Shown here: positions 60,288 to 64,000 of the stretch, in pieces
How the letters are laid out: each line of letters opens with the position of its first letter
How positions within the stretch are numbered: the first letter of the stretch is position 1
Source of the DNA: Amycolatopsis nalaikhensis
GTDB lineage: Bacteria > Actinomycetota > Actinomycetes > Mycobacteriales > Pseudonocardiaceae
Length of the DNA stretch: 64,000 nt
Assembly: GCF_030264295.1 (NCBI RefSeq)
Contig: NZ_CP127173.1
Location: 4,843,501-4,907,500, forward strand
Reading direction: 5' to 3'
Position numbers and translations under genes: made by a program
Notes under the pieces: model-generated
Seen by the model: the letters and a program-made list of their open reading frames with translations, nothing else
Told to the model about the DNA's origin: nothing
The model's database searches: none

Positions 60288-60317
60288 GGGGCCGATCCTC
60301 CCGGAGATACTGGGTTG

Positions 60318-60728
60318 GTGCTGCTGGATTTCATCGCCGAGCTGGCGACCGAGGACTACCTGCTGGCCCCGGGGGACCCCCTCGCCGAGGCGCGGCAGAA
60401 CACGTGGCACGTGGGAGCTTCGCCGGAGCAGCGGGCCGAGGTGACGGCCGACGAGGTCGCCGCGGCCTTCGAAGCCGTGGCGAGCGCCCTCGGGGCGCGC
60501 CTGCGCCCGGCGGCGCCGGTGACCTTCTACGTCTGGCACGACGAGCAGGTCGGCGCCCTCAAGTCCTCGGTCGCGTCGCTCGGCCGCGACGAACTGCCGT
60601 TCGGGGCCGAGTACGAGCCGGTCGACGAGCTGGCTGGGATCGTCGAAGCCTTCCTCGCCGAGCGCAGCCCCGGCTCGAGCCGCGCCCACGCGGTCTTTCC
60701 CGTCTGGGTGCGGACGATCGCCGCCTAA
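60318..60728 (+). CDS. Hypothetical protein, 136 residues
   Basis: A small acidic protein with no recognised family. It has FIAELATEDYLLAPGDPLAE, a strand-rich centre (APVTFYVWHDEQVGALKSS) and a C-terminal helix (LAGIVEAFLAE). The GTG at 60318 is 30 bp from the divergent macro-domain gene, and the gene overlaps the convergent hydrolase gene by 4 bp. Function unknown. Confidence 0.6.
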   Translation: MLLDFIAELATEDYLLAPGDPLAEARQNTWHVGASPEQRAEVTADEVAAAFEAVASALGARLRPAAPVTFYVWHDEQVGALKSSVASLGRDELPFGAEYEPVDELAGIVEAFLAERSPGSSRAHAVFPVWVRTIAA

Positions 60729-61516
60729 CTCAAGTAGAACTCCGTCAGCACCGGGGCCAGCGCCGCCGCCTTGACGATGTGCGTCTGGCCCGGCAGCGTC
60801 TTGTGCTCCGCCGACGGCAGCACCTTCGCCAGCGATGCCACGCCGTTGCGCATCCAGTCCGGGCTGCGACCGCCGTCCACCGCCAGCGTCGGGATCTTCA
60901 CCTCCGGCCACGCCGCCCGCAGCGGCTCGCCCGACTGGTGGTCGATCACCAGCGCCGTGTCGTACGGCAACGTCGGGGCCACCTTCTTGAGCTTCGCCCA
61001 GAACGGCATGATCCGCATCATCGCCACCGTCACGCGGCCGAGGCCGACGCCCTCGGTCATGAACATCTTCACCGCCTTGCCCGGCTTGCCTTCCTTCAAC
61101 GCCGCCGAAAGCCGCTCCGGGTAGTCGGCCGGGACGCGCGGGCGCGTTCCGTCGACGATGAACGGCGGCTCGTACACCGCCAGCTTCGTCACCGGGAGAC
61201 TGCGGGCCGCCTCGAGGGCCAACGCCGCGCCCGACGAGATGCCGAACAGGAACGCCTCGCCGCCCGCCTCCTTGATCAGCGCCGCCAGGTCCTCGACCTC
61301 TCGCTCGACCGCGTACGGGCCCGTGTCCGCGCTCTCGCCGCGGCCACGGCGGTCGTACGTGTACACCGTGAATCGCGCGGCCAGTTCCTTCGCCAGCGCG
61401 TCGTTGGGGGACGAGCCGCGGTAGCACATCGCGCCGTCGACCAGGACGAGCGCCGGGCCCGAGCCGGTGCGGGTGTACGCGATCTTCGTGCCGTCGGCGG
61501 AAACCGTCGTGCTCAT
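60725..61516 (-). CDS. Alpha/beta hydrolase
   Basis: A 263-residue alpha/beta hydrolase. Nucleophile elbow GISSGAALAL, oxyanion region LVDGAMCYRG, acid in AVDGGRSPDW, histidine in LPGQTHIVKAA. The substrate is unknown. It is 13 bp downstream of the DUF998 gene and probably in the same transcript. Confidence 0.9.
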   Translation of the reverse strand: MSTTVSADGTKIAYTRTGSGPALVLVDGAMCYRGSSPNDALAKELAARFTVYTYDRRGRGESADTGPYAVEREVEDLAALIKEAGGEAFLFGISSGAALALEAARSLPVTKLAVYEPPFIVDGTRPRVPADYPERLSAALKEGKPGKAVKMFMTEGVGLGRVTVAMMRIMPFWAKLKKVAPTLPYDTALVIDHQSGEPLRAAWPEVKIPTLAVDGGRSPDWMRNGVASLAKVLPSAEHKTLPGQTHIVKAAALAPVLTEFYLS

Positions 61517-61529
61517 GGGAACTCTCCTT

Positions 61530-62165
61530 TCAGGCGACGGTGCGCCGCATCAGGTGTACGGACGTCGTGGCGAGCCACGTCCAGGCGAGCACCACCGCCG
61601 CCCAGAAGCCGAGCGTGACGGCCGGGCTCGTCGATCCGGACGCTACGCCCGCGAAGCCGGCGAGGAACAGCACCCCGGTGATCCGCGAGTACCACGCCCG
61701 CGCCGGCGTCAGGTGCGACGCGATCGCGAAGCAGGCCGCGACGAGGGCGGCGAAACCGATGCCGCCGCAGACGAAGTGCAGCGTGCCGTGCCAGCTCACC
61801 GACGACGGCGGTCCGGCGGGCGTGCCGAGCGGGAAGCCGTCCTGCGGGTCCGCGCGGAAGATGCCCGCGCAGATCAAGCTCACGCCGTAGACGGCGAGCA
61901 GTCTGGGCCCCCACCGGCCGGGCAGCACGCGCCGGATCCCGGCCGCGGCCGCGATCGTGAGCAGGCCCGTGACGACGAAGTTCGTGATCTGGACGAAGCC
62001 GAGCGACCCGTTGGCCAGGACGCTCGCCGGGTGCCGCGTGAAGTCGAACCCGGGGCGGGTCAGGCCCTGGAGCAGGCCGGTGAGGACGAAGACGGGGCCG
62101 GCGAGGAGCCCGCCGGTCAGCAAGGACGGGGAGATCGTGCGCGGGGTGATCGCTGTCGTGGTCAT
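61530..62165 (-). CDS. DUF998 family membrane protein
   Basis: A 211-residue protein with six predicted membrane helices. Typical DUF998 features are FDFTRHPASVLANGSLGFVQ, FRADPQDGFPLGTP and WHGTLHFVCGG. The start is ATG 62165. Function unknown; it may share a transcript with the hydrolase gene. Confidence 0.87.
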   Translation of the reverse strand: MTTTAITPRTISPSLLTGGLLAGPVFVLTGLLQGLTRPGFDFTRHPASVLANGSLGFVQITNFVVTGLLTIAAAAGIRRVLPGRWGPRLLAVYGVSLICAGIFRADPQDGFPLGTPAGPPSSVSWHGTLHFVCGGIGFAALVAACFAIASHLTPARAWYSRITGVLFLAGFAGVASGSTSPAVTLGFWAAVVLAWTWLATTSVHLMRRTVA

Positions 62166-62229
62166 GCGGAGAGCCTGCCATCCGACGATCGAGTCTGTCA
62201 AGACAAGAAAAGTTGTCGGTGGGCCATGA

Positions 62230-62322
62230 GCGCCCCAATGTGGCCTTGGTTGCGTCTCACGCACCGAAGGCCGCCTTGGGTGCGTCTGACGCACCGAAGG
62301 CCACATTGGGGCGCTTGGGTCA
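62230..62322. repeat. 93-bp intergenic palindromic repeat, copy B
   Basis: Same length as copy A at 14928-15020 and about five differences in 93 bases. The changes lie at one arm base and in the centres of the two small GCGT..ACGC hairpins, where pairing is kept. The right end includes the stop codon of the metallophosphoesterase gene, as copy A includes that of eda. Confidence 0.85.
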
Positions 62323-63441
62323 GGACGAGCGCAGCGTGAGGAGCGTGATCTCGCTGGGCGCGAAGATGCGGAACGGCGGTCCCCAGAACCCGGTGCCCCG
62401 GCTGTTGTACAGCTGGGTCGGGCCGTGCCGGGTCAGGCCGGACAGCGTCGGCTGGTCCAGGCGCACCAGCAGGTGGAACGGCCAGATCTGGCCGCCGTGC
62501 GTGTGGCCGGAGATCTGCAGGTCGACGCCCGTCTCGCGGGCCTGGCGCACCTGCTTCGGCTGGTGTGCGAGCAGCACCACCGGCACGTCGGACGGGACGC
62601 CGTCGAGCGCCGCCGCCAGGTCGGGGCCGTGGCCGGGCAGGCCGGACGCCGCGCCCGTCGGGTCGTCGATGCCCGCGAACACGATGCGGTCGCCGTCACG
62701 CTCCAGCAGCGTCGAGCGGTTGTGCAGGGTGTCCCAGCCGAGGCTTTCCATGTGGTCGAGCCAGGCCTGGGCCTCGCCGAAGTACTCGTGGTTGCCGGTG
62801 ATGTAGAACCGCCCGAGCCCGGCTTGGACGCCGCCGAGCGGGTCGACCTGCTTGCGGCGCTTGGCCACCGCGCCGTCGGCGAGGTCGCCGGCGTGGCAGA
62901 CGACGTCGGCTTCCAGCGCGTTGACGGCCGCGACGACCTGCTCCGACCACTTCGTGCGGTCGATCGCGCCGTAGTGGGTGTCGGTCAGCACCGCGACGCG
63001 CAAGCCGTCGAGGCCCGGCCCGAGGCGCGGGATCACGACGTCGACCGCCTTCACCGGCGGCACCCGCATGGCGACGCGGTTGCCGTGCACGAGCAGGCCG
63101 GCGGCGACGAGCAGGGTCGCGCCCGCGACGATCCGCGACCGCAGCGGGTCGTCGACGCCGAGCAGCGCGACCCGCAGCACCAGGCTGAGGATGGACCAGC
63201 TGAACAGCACCCAGATCACGGCCAGCAGCGAGTCGCCGACGCGGGCGGCGCCGTCGCGCTGGCGCTTCCCGTGCCCGAAGGCCATGCCGGCCGGCATGGC
63301 CAGCAGGCCCGCCACGATGAGCGCGGTCCCGGCGATCGTGCCCGCGGTGCCCCAGTCCGGCGCGAGCACCAGCGTCCACCACGGCACGCCGAAGAGCAGC
63401 AGCATCGCCAGGACGGGCACGACGACGAATTGGCCTCTCAT
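62320..63441 (-). CDS. Membrane-anchored calcineurin-like metallophosphoesterase
   Basis: A 373-residue protein. About four membrane helices (residues 5-120) are followed by a calcineurin-like phosphoesterase domain with all motifs: LTDTHYG, HAGDLADG, ITGNHEYFG, LLAHQP and SGHTHGGQIWP. It resembles YkuE/YaeI-type enzymes, which hydrolyse lipid A intermediates or cyclic nucleotides. The active site is probably outside or at the membrane face. Confidence 0.92.
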   Translation of the reverse strand: MRGQFVVVPVLAMLLLFGVPWWTLVLAPDWGTAGTIAGTALIVAGLLAMPAGMAFGHGKRQRDGAARVGDSLLAVIWVLFSWSILSLVLRVALLGVDDPLRSRIVAGATLLVAAGLLVHGNRVAMRVPPVKAVDVVIPRLGPGLDGLRVAVLTDTHYGAIDRTKWSEQVVAAVNALEADVVCHAGDLADGAVAKRRKQVDPLGGVQAGLGRFYITGNHEYFGEAQAWLDHMESLGWDTLHNRSTLLERDGDRIVFAGIDDPTGAASGLPGHGPDLAAALDGVPSDVPVVLLAHQPKQVRQARETGVDLQISGHTHGGQIWPFHLLVRLDQPTLSGLTRHGPTQLYNSRGTGFWGPPFRIFAPSEITLLTLRSS

Positions 63442-63534
63442 CGATTCAGGTTACAGCCCATCGGGCTGTTACCCGGACCCGCGGGGTCGCGATTCCGCTA
63501 CCCTGGGATTGCGAAAGAAAGGGGGACGGCCGCC

Positions 63535-63807
63535 GTGAACACGTTGCTGGAGCTGGCGTTCCCCGTCGTGACCAGCCCGACCGCGCTGGTCGCCTTCGCT
63601 TCCCTCGCCGCCGCGAGCCTCCTGGTCGTGCTGCTCGTCGGCAGCACGCACCGCGCCGAGCTCGCCCTGTGGTCGGCGCCCGTGCGCAGCCGCGCGACCG
63701 CCCTGCGCCGCCGCGCCCGGCGGGCCGAGTCGATCCGCCTGCGCGATCCCGGCGCGCCGGGACGCAGCAGGCCACGAGCACCCGGTTCCCGCAGCACGGC
63801 TGCGTAG
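63535..63807 (+). CDS. DUF6412-like small membrane protein
   Basis: A 90-residue protein with one membrane helix (about 18-36, FASLAAASLLVVLLVG) and a basic Arg-rich C-terminal tail. I recognise the DUF6412 type, usually next to YidC/Oxa1-like genes in actinobacteria, as here. GTG 63535 is the start, following a GGGGGA site. Confidence 0.65.
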   Translation: MNTLLELAFPVVTSPTALVAFASLAAASLLVVLLVGSTHRAELALWSAPVRSRATALRRRARRAESIRLRDPGAPGRSRPRAPGSRSTAA

Positions 63808-63871
63808 GAACCCCTTCCAGCGCAGCCATTCCGCTCACCCACACCCCTTCTGCTCTCGCGGAGTGCTGCCC

Positions 63872-64000
63872 ATGTTCGGCTTTCTCGACGTGCCCGTGGC
63901 GGGCGCGTACCACCTCATCCACTGGCTGCTCGCGGCCACGGCGTTCACCGGCCCGTTCTCGACGGCGCTGGCCATTGTCCTGTTCACCCTCGGCGTGCGG
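63872..64000 (+). CDS. YidC/Oxa1-family membrane insertase, 5' part
   Basis: The first 43 codons of a gene that continues past the window end. MFGFLDVPVAGAYHLIHWLL and TALAIVLFTLGVR match the first helix region of actinobacterial YidC/Oxa1-like insertases. It inserts proteins into the membrane. It could be a second paralogue beside the housekeeping copy. The ATG at 63872 has no strong ribosome site. Confidence 0.65.
   Translation, partial: MFGFLDVPVAGAYHLIHWLLAATAFTGPFSTALAIVLFTLGVR

Overview
This is high-GC actinobacterial chromosomal DNA with dense genes, many GTG starts and many 1-8 bp gene overlaps. Gene order and protein types point to the Pseudonocardiaceae, most likely Amycolatopsis or a close relative; that placement is an inference from remembered gene content, not from a search.

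Layout. 0-6.2 kb: a divergent Lrp regulator and methionine gamma-lyase-type enzyme, an FmdB zinc ribbon, a phosphodiesterase-like protein, an opine-dehydrogenase-family protein, a GNAT and a hydrolase. 6.6-10.9 kb: cytochrome oxidase subunit I (ctaD), phosphoserine phosphatase (serB), a PTH2 protein and OsmC. 10.9-27.8 kb: a conserved block in the order of M. tuberculosis Rv1329c-Rv1341 (dinG, pncB, clpS, DUF2017, P1 peptidase, mec, cysO, cysM, rhomboid, murI, Rv1339-like, rph, rdgB). It is interrupted by bioY, a secreted protein, eda and pncA, and by an MBL / aspartate racemase / arylamine N-acetyltransferase trio. Mec, CysO and CysM form the protein-thiocarboxylate cysteine pathway. 27.8-37 kb: bcp, a lipoprotein, three AraC-type regulators interleaved with oxidoreductases, a tRNA with an unusual shape, and DUF3618. 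37-46.6 kb: a TetR / Baeyer-Villiger-type monooxygenase pair, an XRE regulator, an LCP cell-wall ligase, a phospholipase A2-acyltransferase fusion and a membrane diguanylate cyclase. 46.6-50.9 kb: a spacer with two tandem six-codon reading frames, an MFS exporter, an SDR and an IS701-family insertion sequence. 50.9-64 kb: a FadD-type ligase, a TenA-like protein, a four-gene conservon (cvnA-D), DoxX, NUDIX, HAD, macro domain, hydrolases, a metallophosphoesterase, DUF6412 and the start of a YidC/Oxa1 gene.

Points of most interest: (1) two tandem hexapeptide mini-ORFs (46778 and 46873) behind a plus-strand promoter candidate, in a spacer where both flanking genes are on the other strand; (2) an IS701-family element sitting exactly in the loop of a palindrome whose intact twin is at 39351, with the transposase stop codon supplied by the target site; (3) several families of long palindromes at gene 3' ends, including two 93-bp near-identical copies; (4) a PLA2 domain fused to a polytopic acyltransferase-like domain; (5) a tRNA with a UAG (Leu) anticodon but a short variable arm; (6) four genes that each look frameshifted by one base, three of them consistent with one missing base in or near a short C or G run, which may be consensus errors or real decay.
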